Below are positions 1 through 6,026 of a stretch of DNA of 7,725 bases, piece after piece. A program made the translations under genes and the position numbers. Every line of letters starts with the position of its first letter. Position 1 is the stretch's first letter. The stretch is from Chitinophagales bacterium (GTDB lineage Bacteria; Bacteroidota; Bacteroidia; Chitinophagales; Saprospiraceae). A model generated the notes under the pieces. It searched no databases. It was not told the origin of the DNA and was given only the letters and a program-made list of their open reading frames with translations. Where the stretch lies: assembly GCA_013297575.1 (NCBI GenBank), contig JAAFHO010000253.1, positions 1-7,725 on the forward strand, given 5' to 3'.

Positions 1-1
1 A

Positions 2-805
2 CAGGAGCGTTTTGCGTCTTGCAGGCAGCTCATTACAGGTTTGGTGCGTTCTTTAAAAACAAAAAACTCGTTTAATTATCCATTTGAGCGGTTAAAAAGC
101 ATTTCTATTCTATCGCCACCTGATAGTAGTTTTAAGATTTTTACTTGGCAATTGTTTGTAAATGATTCCACCTATCGCTACTACGGCGCTATTCAACGTA
201 ATTCAAGTGAACTATCGTTATTTCCGCTCATTGACCGAAGCGATGAAATGGAGTTTCCCAAACCAACACACGAAATACTTGAGCCAGAACGATGGTATGG
301 AGCATTGTACTATAATATGATACAATTTGATACCAAACAAGGTCGCAAATACCTGCTTTTGGGCTACGATGCCTTTGCGTTTTTCCAAAAGCGAAAGGTT
401 ATTGACGTATTGAGTTTTACACCTGCCGGAAAACCAGAGTTTGGTGCAATGGTTTTTGACCGCGAAGAACGCAACCCAAAGGGGCCAGAAATGCGTATTT
501 TCCTAGAATATTCAGCGGAGGCATCGGTCAAGTGTAATTGGGACGAGTTATATCAAATGATCCTTTTTGAGCATTTAATTCCTATGGGAAGCCCTTTTGG
601 TAAGGGCATAACTGCGGTTCCAGATGGTAGTTACGATGGACTTAAATTGCAAAAAAACGGCCACTGGAAGTTTATTGATAAGGTATTTAATGATTCACAA
701 GCAGAACCACCGACTGTTGAGCCACAAAAAGAAGAAGTGAAAGGAAGTAATGTTTTTGGGAAACCTAAAACAGAAAAAATAAAGAAAAAGAAAGATAAAG
801 CCTAG
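2..805 (+). CDS. Unrecognised protein, 5'-truncated by the window edge
   Basis: The reading frame is open from base 2 to the TAG at 803-805, giving 267 visible residues. The first possible start inside the window is a TTG at base 41, but the 13 codons before it (QERFASCRQLITG) read as ordinary protein, so the gene most likely begins upstream. The visible part is a globular, aromatic-rich domain with stretches such as FKIFTWQLFVN, YYGAIQ, YYNMIQF and KYLLLGYDAFAFFQKRK, suggesting beta-strands. It ends in a charged, probably disordered tail rich in Pro, Glu and Lys (KPKTEKIKKKKDKA). I do not recognise a named family. It resembles conserved hypothetical proteins of Bacteroidota that carry an N-terminal signal peptide, but that part is not in view. 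The lptE gene follows after 41 bp on the same strand, so co-transcription is plausible. No function is assigned. Confidence 0.8.
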   Translation, partial: QERFASCRQLITGLVRSLKTKNSFNYPFERLKSISILSPPDSSFKIFTWQLFVNDSTYRYYGAIQRNSSELSLFPLIDRSDEMEFPKPTHEILEPERWYGALYYNMIQFDTKQGRKYLLLGYDAFAFFQKRKVIDVLSFTPAGKPEFGAMVFDREERNPKGPEMRIFLEYSAEASVKCNWDELYQMILFEHLIPMGSPFGKGITAVPDGSYDGLKLQKNGHWKFIDKVFNDSQAEPPTVEPQKEEVKGSNVFGKPKTEKIKKKKDKA

Positions 806-846
806 CAAAGTACTAGTGCTTCCACAAATATTTATCAACATAATTA

Positions 847-1344
847 ATGAAATATTTACTCCTTATCATTGCGCTTACTTTCGGATCTTGTTATTCGTTT
901 AAAGGTATCTCGATTGATCCGAATATTAAATCCTTTGCTGTACGCACATTTGAGACTTCGGCGCAAAATGCTCCGCCTACTTTAGCGATTGATTTTTCCG
1001 AAAAATTAAAAGATAAAGTACGAACAGAAACACCACTAAACCTGAAAAATGATACCCCTGATTGTGAATTTAGCGGTCGCATAACTGGTTTTAATGTAGT
1101 ACCTTTGGCGCCCAAACCTGGAGAAACCGTAGCACGAAACCAGTTGAAAATTGATGTTTTTGTCAATTATATCATCAATAAGGAAGGGCTTAAAACAGAT
1201 TTTCCTGAGGCCGGGCGTAGTTTTAGTTTTTTTTCGGAATTTCCGAGTGATGCTGATTTAACAGCAGTACAAGACCGATTAATAGATGAAATAACGAAGC
1301 AATTATTGGAAGATATTTTTAATGCGGCTTTTAATAACTGGTAG
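847..1344 (+). CDS. lptE: LptE-family LPS-assembly lipoprotein
   Basis: The 165-residue protein starts with a short lipoprotein signal peptide (MKYLLLIIALTFGSC), and Cys15 would be the lipidated residue. The mature part has the layout of the LptE family in Bacteroidota: CYSFKGISI right after the Cys, an early strand IKSFAVRTFET, a DFSEKLKDKV helix, a central FSGRITGFNV strand, a NQLKIDVFVNYI strand, and a C-terminal helix (DEITKQLLEDIFNAAFNNW). In the known pathway LptE is an outer-membrane lipoprotein that plugs and stabilises the LptD barrel, which inserts lipopolysaccharide into the outer leaflet; a periplasm-facing location is expected here. The ATG at 847 is well placed for the signal peptide. 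No lptD is in the window, so the role rests on family resemblance. The small membrane protein at 1384 follows closely. Confidence 0.85.
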   Translation: MKYLLLIIALTFGSCYSFKGISIDPNIKSFAVRTFETSAQNAPPTLAIDFSEKLKDKVRTETPLNLKNDTPDCEFSGRITGFNVVPLAPKPGETVARNQLKIDVFVNYIINKEGLKTDFPEAGRSFSFFSEFPSDADLTAVQDRLIDEITKQLLEDIFNAAFNNW

Positions 1345-1383
1345 CAAAAACAATAAGCGTGATTGGTTGTTCTTCAATGCTAT

Positions 1384-1869
1384 ATGAAAGAAATTAGACT
1401 TTACTTATTAGTAGAATTATTGTGGTGGGCGGTGACTGGGGTTGTCGTGGTAGCAGTTATGTGGCCTATTTGGAGTGCAGGAGTGATTTGGTTGTTTCAA
1501 ACTTCCAATATTTTTTTTATTATCGCTTTAATTACTTTGGGGCGACACATTTTTGCTTTGAATACAAGTCTTATTGGCAAAAAACAAATACTGAAAGCAT
1601 TTATCCTGATTGCCTTAGTACCGGTTGTTTTTGCTTTTATTTCTCACTTAAATGAGTTTATGGTGTATGTAGAAGAACACATGTGGGATCAAATGACAGG
1701 CCATTTACCGGTGTCCTCCAAGCGAAATATTGAATCTTATATGTACAATGAAATGCTTTTTTTTAGTGTAGGAAGTATTCTTGCCGCATTTGGGTTGGCG
1801 GCTCGTTTAATCATGTCACTATGGACACAGTATAATAGCGAAAAACACAAGAATTATCAGCATCGTTAG
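1384..1869 (+). CDS. Small four-helix membrane protein of unknown function
   Basis: From the ATG at 1384 the product is 161 residues. A TTG at 1363 would add seven residues (MVVLQCY) but gives no better start, so the ATG is preferred. Four hydrophobic segments are visible at about residues 8-30, 33-53, 70-88 and 123-145. Between the third and fourth is a hydrophilic stretch of about 35 residues (NEFMVYVEEHMWDQMTGHL and onward), and the tail is short and basic (NSEKHKNYQHR). I recognise no catalytic motif or named family. The gene starts 39 bp after lptE on the same strand and may share its transcript. It ends 9 bp from the stop of the convergent rhodanese gene, with no hairpin or T-tract in that gap, so transcripts may run into each other. 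It most likely sits in the inner membrane. Confidence 0.75.
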   Translation: MKEIRLYLLVELLWWAVTGVVVVAVMWPIWSAGVIWLFQTSNIFFIIALITLGRHIFALNTSLIGKKQILKAFILIALVPVVFAFISHLNEFMVYVEEHMWDQMTGHLPVSSKRNIESYMYNEMLFFSVGSILAAFGLAARLIMSLWTQYNSEKHKNYQHR

Positions 1870-1878
1870 ACTGTGTTA

Positions 1879-2298
1879 CTAATCTTTTACCGTTTTTTTA
1901 CCTTTGGCCGTCCAATCATTCATACCTCCTGTGTAATCGTAAATGGTTTTAAATCCCATTTCTGTCATTATTGAAGTTGCTTTTCTGCTTCGTTTACCCG
2001 ATGCACAATAGATAATGGTGGGTTTTTCTTTATCTAATTGGTTGATTTGGGACTTAAAATCTGCACCATTAAAGTTGATATGTATGGCTGTTGCTATTTT
2101 GCCTGTTGACGATAACTCATTAAGAGTTCTTAAATCGATCAATTGAATATCTTCTGTTTTTAGGAGTTCTTCTAGTTTGATGGCATCAATTTGGTGTTGA
2201 TCCTTCGTGCCAGTACAAGCAATGCCTAAAAGTAGTATGGTATAGATAAATATTTTTTTCACGGTTTGTTTAGATAAGGTTAGGTAGGTATTAGCCAT
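1879..2298 (-). CDS. Rhodanese-domain lipoprotein
   Basis: The protein is 139 residues from the ATG at 2298. A hydrophobic stretch ends in LLLGIAC with Cys28 as the likely lipidation site, so it should be exported and membrane-anchored. The rest is a single rhodanese domain: IDLR at 54-57, IIYCASGKRSRKA with predicted catalytic Cys98 in the active-site loop, and the closing GGMNDW at 124-129. Rhodaneses move sulfane sulfur through a cysteine persulfide; the substrate here cannot be told. The usual GHI-GAxN segment is degenerate (GKIATAIHINF), but the catalytic loop is intact. The ATG overlaps the DUF58 stop by one base (TAATG), which suggests translational coupling. An in-frame GTG at 2262 would give a more typical 16-residue lipoprotein signal (VKKIFIYTILLLGIAC, with Val read as Met), so the true start is uncertain. 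Confidence 0.88.
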   Translation of the reverse strand: MANTYLTLSKQTVKKIFIYTILLLGIACTGTKDQHQIDAIKLEELLKTEDIQLIDLRTLNELSSTGKIATAIHINFNGADFKSQINQLDKEKPTIIYCASGKRSRKATSIMTEMGFKTIYDYTGGMNDWTAKGKKTVKD

Positions 2299-3173
2299 TA
2301 TTTATTCCTTTTTTCAAATAATTGTAACAGCGTATTGGTATAATCCAAATCCGTGCGGAGGCTGATTAAATCACATCCTGAACGTTGAAAAATATCTTCT
2401 ACTTGTTTTTTATGTTGATCGAACTGTTGTGTGTATTTTTTTCTGACATCAGGATTGGTGGTATCTGCCCAAAATCGTTGCTTGTTTTCGGGGTCTTGTA
2501 CCTCAATGATACCTAAATCAGGGAGTTGTCTTTCGGTTTTGTCCCAAACATGGATACCGATACAATCGTGTCTTCTGCCTAGAATACCCAATGCTGTTTC
2601 AAAATCTGATGTGCTATAAAAATCAGAAATAATAAAGCAAATACTTCGTTTTTTTAACACATTTCGGAGATAAACGCAAGCAGATGCTAAATCAGTTGCA
2701 TTCCCACCGGGTTGTTTGCTCAATAATTCGCGAATAATCCGTAAATTATGCGGCCTGCCTTGCGTAGGTGGCAAATAGAGTCCTGGCTTTTCATCAAACA
2801 TGAGTAAGCCCGTTTTATCATGGTTTGATGCGGCAGACAAGGCCAATACAGCGCATATTTCTGTGATAAAATCTTTTTTATCCACACCAAGCCCTGTTCC
2901 AAAAAAGGAGGAAGCGCTCATATCTGCCATTAGTACGACATTTAATTCGCGTTCCTCTTCAAATATTTTCACAAAAGGCTCACCTGTCCTTGCTGTTACG
3001 TTCCAGTCGATATTACGGACATCATCGCCGTATTGATAATTGCGCACCTCTGAAAAAGACATACCACGTCCTTTGAAAGCACTGTGATATCCACCCATAA
3101 AGAGGTGTTGACTCAAACGGCGGGTTCGAATCTCTATTTCACGTACTTTTCGAAGGAGTTCTGTGCTGTCCAT
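2298..3173 (-). CDS. DUF58 domain protein (vWA-like)
   Basis: The product is 291 residues, a usual length for the compact cytoplasmic DUF58 proteins. The family signature is clear: GRGMSFSEVRNYQYGDD (about 35-51), then IDWNVTARTGEPFVKIFEEE (55-74). A von Willebrand A-like core follows, with a metal-site motif DMSAS at 84-88, Thr160-Asp161 in the GGNATDLASA segment, and IISDFYS near 181-187. The family typically lies beside MoxR AAA+ ATPases and BatA/BatB proteins and is thought to help assemble or activate complexes; its biochemical role is poorly known. Here no MoxR gene is in view. Instead a rhodanese lipoprotein follows with a one-base overlap, and a coiled-coil lipoprotein lies upstream across a 95-bp gap that contains a long inverted repeat. 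The ATG at 3173 gives the expected N-terminal helix (LLRKVREIEIRTRRL). Confidence 0.92.
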   Translation of the reverse strand: MDSTELLRKVREIEIRTRRLSQHLFMGGYHSAFKGRGMSFSEVRNYQYGDDVRNIDWNVTARTGEPFVKIFEEERELNVVLMADMSASSFFGTGLGVDKKDFITEICAVLALSAASNHDKTGLLMFDEKPGLYLPPTQGRPHNLRIIRELLSKQPGGNATDLASACVYLRNVLKKRSICFIISDFYSTSDFETALGILGRRHDCIGIHVWDKTERQLPDLGIIEVQDPENKQRFWADTTNPDVRKKYTQQFDQHKKQVEDIFQRSGCDLISLRTDLDYTNTLLQLFEKRNK

Positions 3174-3205
3174 AGATAGTGCAATACATGGGTAAGTATT
3201 AGTTC

Positions 3206-3265
3206 TGTGCTGATAACATAACTAGGATTTTAGATCGTCTTTATCCCCAAGTTACATTCAGCACA
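3206..3265. repeat. 60-bp imperfect inverted repeat between two genes
   Basis: On the plus strand the outer arms are TGTGCTGA (3206-3213) and TCAGCACA (3258-3265), a perfect 8-bp match. Inside them TAACT (3219-3223) pairs with AGTTA (3250-3254), and GGAT (3225-3228) pairs with ATCC (3243-3246), leaving a 14-base loop. The internal loops are 5/3 and 1/3 bases. It starts four bases after the stop of the coiled-coil lipoprotein gene (read on the minus strand) and lies upstream of the DUF58 start. No T-tract follows on either strand, so it is not a standard intrinsic terminator. It could be an RNA processing or stabilising structure, a leader element, or a small repeat element. Confidence 0.5.
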
Positions 3266-3268
3266 TGA

Positions 3269-3892
3269 TTAATCTTTTTTCAATAAAGTGCCTCCGTCGC
3301 CGGTTGCCTTTTGTTTTTGCTTTGCGCCATCTGTAGTATTAGCATCTGTTTGAGGTGCAGCGCGACCTGCTTCTACGTCTGCATCGGTGGGCGTCGCATT
3401 GGGATTAACTTGTACTCCTGCCTTTTGATCTGATTGTAGCATATTCTCACCTAATTTTTCGAGATCTTCTAACGGGCGATTAGTCATAGCTGTAAACGCA
3501 GCAAAACCTTTTTCAAAATCTGCTACTTGTGCTTTTAAAGCAGAAAAACGTTGACTAACTTCTTCTGTTTTGATTTTCCCGTCGCTGTATTTTTTGCTCA
3601 GTTGTTCAAGTTCGGTTTTTGTTGCGTTGTATTGCGACATCATTACGCTGTACTTGTCGCCCATTCTTTTGGTCATATATTGAATGGCTTCGCTAGGCGC
3701 TTTATCCGCCACAGGTAGTATTTTGTTCTGTAGATTAGCTAATCCCTGTGATGCTTGCTCTATGGCTGGTTTTGCCGATTCAATCGTAGTTGTTGCTTGC
3801 TGCATATCTTTTACAAGATTTTGATCTACATTTTTGCAAGCAAATATACCCAAAAGGGTACTAAAAAGGCTTATTTTAATAGCGATTTTCAT
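3269..3892 (-). CDS. Coiled-coil lipoprotein of unknown function
   Basis: From the ATG at 3892 the product is 207 residues. It opens with a lipoprotein signal peptide (MKIAIKISLFSTLLGIFAC) with Cys19 as the likely lipidated residue. A GTG at 3949 would add 19 residues with a hydrophilic, Asn/Lys-rich stretch before the signal, so the ATG is preferred. After the Cys, about 140 residues look helical and coiled-coil-like, rich in Ala, Gln, Lys and Glu (for example MQQATTTIESAKPAIEQAS and ATKTELEQLSKKYSDGK). The last 50 or so residues are low-complexity and probably disordered (NPNATPTDADVEAG, then TDGAKQKQKATGDGG). I do not recognise a family. It is probably anchored to the inner or outer membrane. 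An A-rich leader precedes the ATG, and a TATCTTTG element lies about 30 bp upstream on the same strand. Confidence 0.82.
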   Translation of the reverse strand: MKIAIKISLFSTLLGIFACKNVDQNLVKDMQQATTTIESAKPAIEQASQGLANLQNKILPVADKAPSEAIQYMTKRMGDKYSVMMSQYNATKTELEQLSKKYSDGKIKTEEVSQRFSALKAQVADFEKGFAAFTAMTNRPLEDLEKLGENMLQSDQKAGVQVNPNATPTDADVEAGRAAPQTDANTTDGAKQKQKATGDGGTLLKKD

Positions 3893-3922
3893 AAAATTAT
3901 TATTTTTTTTTAAATGCGGGTG

Positions 3923-3930
3923 CAAAGATA
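3923..3930 (-). promoter_or_regulatory. Bacteroidota -7 element for the coiled-coil lipoprotein gene
   Basis: On the minus strand this reads TATCTTTG, an exact match to the TAnnTTTG -7 consensus of Bacteroidota promoters. It lies about 30 bp before the ATG at 3892, leaving a short leader of roughly 25 bases. I see no clear -33 TTG at the usual spacing, so the call rests on the -7 element and its position. Confidence 0.45.
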
Positions 3931-3962
3931 AGAAATATTCTTTCCACACGGTCTTTGTTTTC

Positions 3963-3970
3963 TACCTTTG
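3963..3970 (+). promoter_or_regulatory. Bacteroidota -7 element for the folK operon
   Basis: The sequence TACCTTTG matches the TAnnTTTG consensus and lies 72 bp before the folK ATG, in the gap between divergent genes. It would give a leader of about 65 bases. A -33 TTG at 19-21 bp spacing is not evident. It faces away from the TATCTTTG element at 3923-3930, with 32 bp between them. Confidence 0.42.
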
Positions 3971-4042
3971 CGCCTTGATGAACGCGAAAATATTCACTTT
4001 TTGCGTTCCTGATTATTAATTTAAGACAACCAGTTATTTCGT

Positions 4043-4549
4043 ATGCAGCCGCTACACACTAAAAAATATATTAATGTCTATCTGTCATTAGGCAGCAATT
4101 TAGGCAATCGTCGAGAAAATATAGTTTCAGCATCTACGCTTATCCACAAAAAAGTGGGCAAAATTGTAAAATCCAGCCATTTTTACGAAACACAACCCTA
4201 TGGCAAAACCGATCAGGATGCTTTTGTAAACCAAGTAGTAATGGTGAATACGCTCTTAGACCCACGTGCTATGTTGGAAGAAATTACCAAAATAGAGCGC
4301 GAATTGGGGCGCGAACGCAAAGAAAAATGGGGCCCACGCACCATAGATATTGATATTCTTTTTTACGGAAAAAGAATTGTTCGCGATAAAGGACTGGAAA
4401 TTCCACACCCAGAATTGCACAAACGCGCTTTTGTATTGGTGCCTATGATGGAACTAGACCCCGAATTGGAACATCCAACACTCAACGTGGCTATTGATCA
4501 ATTGTATATGGATTGTGAAGACGATTCTGACGTGATGATGCTCGATTAG
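4043..4549 (+). CDS. folK: 2-amino-4-hydroxy-6-hydroxymethyldihydropteridine diphosphokinase (HPPK)
   Basis: HPPK transfers pyrophosphate from ATP to 6-hydroxymethyl-7,8-dihydropterin, the step before dihydropteroate synthase in folate synthesis; it is cytoplasmic. The 168 residues show the whole family pattern: YLSLGSNLGNRRENI at 13-27, YETQPYG at 48-54, FVNQVV at 61-66, IERELGRER near 84-92, WGPRTIDIDIL at 96-106, and IPHPELHKRAFVLVPM at 120-135. Asp102 and Asp104 in the TIDID segment correspond to the known magnesium-binding aspartates, and the Arg residues at 90, 92 and 99 are in the ATP-contact region. It is a single-domain enzyme, not fused to FolB or FolP. The ATG at 4043 leaves a short leader of eight residues before the first strand. 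The deoxynucleoside kinase gene starts 6 bp after the stop, so the two are probably one operon. Confidence 0.96.
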   Translation: MQPLHTKKYINVYLSLGSNLGNRRENIVSASTLIHKKVGKIVKSSHFYETQPYGKTDQDAFVNQVVMVNTLLDPRAMLEEITKIERELGRERKEKWGPRTIDIDILFYGKRIVRDKGLEIPHPELHKRAFVLVPMMELDPELEHPTLNVAIDQLYMDCEDDSDVMMLD

Positions 4550-4555
4550 TATTTT

Positions 4556-5203
4556 ATGGAAAATCCGTTTCAGCAATACCCATTTATTGCTATTGAGGGG
4601 AATATCGGTTCGGGTAAAACTACTTTTTGCCATAAAATGGCGGAACATTTCGAGTGTAATATCATCCTCGAACAGTTTACTGATAACCCATTTTTACCCT
4701 TTTTTTACCAACAACCGGAGCGGTATGCCTTTCCTGTGGAGCTGTTTTTTATGACCGAAAGGCATAAGCAGTTACAAGAGCATTTTGCGTCTCCCAATCT
4801 TTTTCAACAATCGGTAGCATCGGATTATTTTTTTGTGAAAACCTTGCTTTTTGCAAAAAATAACTTGAATGACGAGGAATTTCGTTTGTTCCAACGCTTG
4901 TTTGGTGTATTGAATAGCACTTTTCCCAAACCAGATTTATTAGTGTATTTACATCGCCCAATAGACGCACTATTACGGCAAATCCGCCAACGAGGTCGCG
5001 ATATGGAGCAAAATATTGCCCCTGAGTATTTGGAAGAAATCCAAAATGCTTATTTAGAGTTTTTTAAATCCGAAAATAGCTTACCTATTTTGGTGATTGA
5101 ATTGGGTGATTTGGATTTTCAGCGGGATCAGAAAGTAATGAATGCTATAGTTGCGTTGGTGAATAAAGCATATCCGAATGGACTGAATTTGGCTCGGTTA
5201 TAG
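4556..5203 (+). CDS. Deoxynucleoside kinase (dNK/dAK-dGK family)
   Basis: This enzyme phosphorylates deoxynucleosides with a nucleoside triphosphate in the salvage route to dNTPs, in the cytoplasm. In the 215 residues the P-loop GNIGSGKT is at 15-22, followed by the substrate-side LEQFTDNPFLPFFY (38-51), FPVELFFMTERHKQ (59-72), and SDYFFVKTLLFAK (89-101) at the place of the family DRS/ERS motif. Next come PKPDLLVYLHRP (124-135) and an arginine-rich lid, RQIRQRGRDMEQ (141-152). Length and order fit the bacterial family with deoxyadenosine/deoxyguanosine kinases. Which base it prefers cannot be read from the sequence with confidence. The ATG lies 6 bp after the folK stop. The last 59 bp overlap the 3' end of the opposite-strand membrane protein gene, tail to tail. 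Confidence 0.93.
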   Translation: MENPFQQYPFIAIEGNIGSGKTTFCHKMAEHFECNIILEQFTDNPFLPFFYQQPERYAFPVELFFMTERHKQLQEHFASPNLFQQSVASDYFFVKTLLFAKNNLNDEEFRLFQRLFGVLNSTFPKPDLLVYLHRPIDALLRQIRQRGRDMEQNIAPEYLEEIQNAYLEFFKSENSLPILVIELGDLDFQRDQKVMNAIVALVNKAYPNGLNLARL

Positions 5204-5873
5204 ATGCTTGTTCTTGACTGGCTTTGTAGAAATACCATGCTGTTGCGCACATAAAAATATGGGCAATGTCAAAATAATTGAACCAAATACTGATGGAGCA
5301 TTTTAATAAATGAAAAGTAACTGCAAACAGCATGGGGATTACCGCGCTCATCATTAACTTACTGATCTTTTGCTCTCCTTTTTTGAACATCATATACTCT
5401 CCTGTAACCATCATGCCGACGAGGCCAATGGCGGTATAAACTTCTACCCATGCCAATTTAAGTTGAATAAGATTCATCACGGCGCACAAACACAATAGCA
5501 GCGTATTGATACGGGTAAATTTCCGGTAACGATCATTTTCTTTTTTGCCATAAAGCCTTAACAAGGTGGCTTGTGCAATGCAAAAAGCAGCGTACATACC
5601 TAATTGCCAACCTGGAATTTTCCATACCACGCCCAAATTATGCTGAAAAGCATGACCAAAAAGTGCCCCAAAAAAACTAGACAATCCTAAAAGTGCTTGA
5701 AAAGAAAACATATACACCAAAATGGGGTCTTTGAAGTTGATGTGTCGCAACTTATAGCAAAAGACACCACAAATCCCCGCAATCATCAGCCCAGTTAGGG
5801 ACGTAATGGGGTCAGTAATCGTAATACCAAGTATCTCAACGCTTGGTTGTGCTGCAGTACTGAAAAAAATCAT
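5145..5873 (-). CDS. Seven-helix membrane protein, possibly DUF6962-like
   Basis: The 242-residue protein has about seven hydrophobic segments, near residues 24-40, 50-72, 90-108, 121-138, 143-162, 173-190 and 200-217, with a polar 25-residue tail. Polar residues that could form a site lie in or at the ends of helices: Ser65-Ser66, His74 and His78 (FFGALFGHAFQH), His188, and Asp202 with His205 (YFDIAHIFM). This Ser/His/Asp pattern in a seven-helix protein recalls the ceramidase-like CREST hydrolases, and I believe similar Bacteroidota proteins are labelled DUF6962, but both links are from memory and tentative. No enzyme activity is assigned. The ATG at 5873 fits, with a TAACTTTG promoter element about 26 bp upstream. 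The gene runs 59 bp into the end of the convergent deoxynucleoside kinase gene, and that overlap encodes only its tail. Confidence 0.82.
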   Translation of the reverse strand: MIFFSTAAQPSVEILGITITDPITSLTGLMIAGICGVFCYKLRHINFKDPILVYMFSFQALLGLSSFFGALFGHAFQHNLGVVWKIPGWQLGMYAAFCIAQATLLRLYGKKENDRYRKFTRINTLLLCLCAVMNLIQLKLAWVEVYTAIGLVGMMVTGEYMMFKKGEQKISKLMMSAVIPMLFAVTFHLLKCSISIWFNYFDIAHIFMCATAWYFYKASQEQASITEPNSVHSDMLYSPTQL

Positions 5874-5898
5874 ACTTTATTTATATCAAAAAAACGCG

Positions 5899-5906
5899 CA
5901 AAGTTA
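5899..5906 (-). promoter_or_regulatory. Bacteroidota -7 element for the seven-helix protein gene
   Basis: On the minus strand this reads TAACTTTG, matching TAnnTTTG, and it lies 25 bp before the ATG at 5873. The expected leader is under 25 bases. The nearest upstream TTTG on the same strand (5940-5937) is about 30 bp away, too far for a normal -33 element. Confidence 0.45.
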
Positions 5907-5969
5907 TGTATAAAAAGGCTATTTTTTATTAAATGACAAAAAAACAAACAAGCAACAAACAAATCGTTT

Positions 5970-5977
5970 TAAATTTG
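5970..5977 (+). promoter_or_regulatory. Bacteroidota -7 element for the ruvB operon
   Basis: The sequence TAAATTTG matches TAnnTTTG and lies 49 bp before the preferred ruvB ATG at 6027, inside an A-rich divergent gap (5874-6026). It would give a leader of about 40 bases. No TTG is seen at the -33 distance; that region is a CAAAC-rich tract. Confidence 0.45.
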
Positions 5978-6026
5978 CGTTCAAACAGCCTCAAAAATCT
6001 GTTTTATCCTTAGTTTGAGTAAAGAA

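Noticed and set aside
808..821. 14-bp near-palindrome AAGTACTAGTGCTT after the first gene
   Set aside because: There is no loop and no T-tract, and such a short palindrome with one mismatch is expected by chance; too weak to call an operator or terminator.
891..1166. Minus-strand open frame of 91 codons inside lptE
   Set aside because: It is antisense to a well-supported gene and has no family features of its own.
1345..1383. Possible AACAA/TTGTT hairpin between lptE and the membrane protein gene
   Set aside because: Only five A/T-rich pairs and no T-tract; not a credible terminator.
3834..4019. Plus-strand open frame of 61 codons crossing the divergent promoter gap
   Set aside because: It starts antisense to the lipoprotein signal peptide, runs through both promoter elements, and its sequence is low-quality and Phe/Lys/Cys-rich.
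4749..4970. Minus-strand open frame of 73 codons inside the deoxynucleoside kinase gene
   Set aside because: It is a shadow of a clear kinase reading frame, with no recognisable motif.
5931..5969. CAAAC-like short repeats in the A-rich gap upstream of ruvB
   Set aside because: The spacing is irregular and the region is simply A-rich, with no array structure or spacers to suggest CRISPR or iterons.
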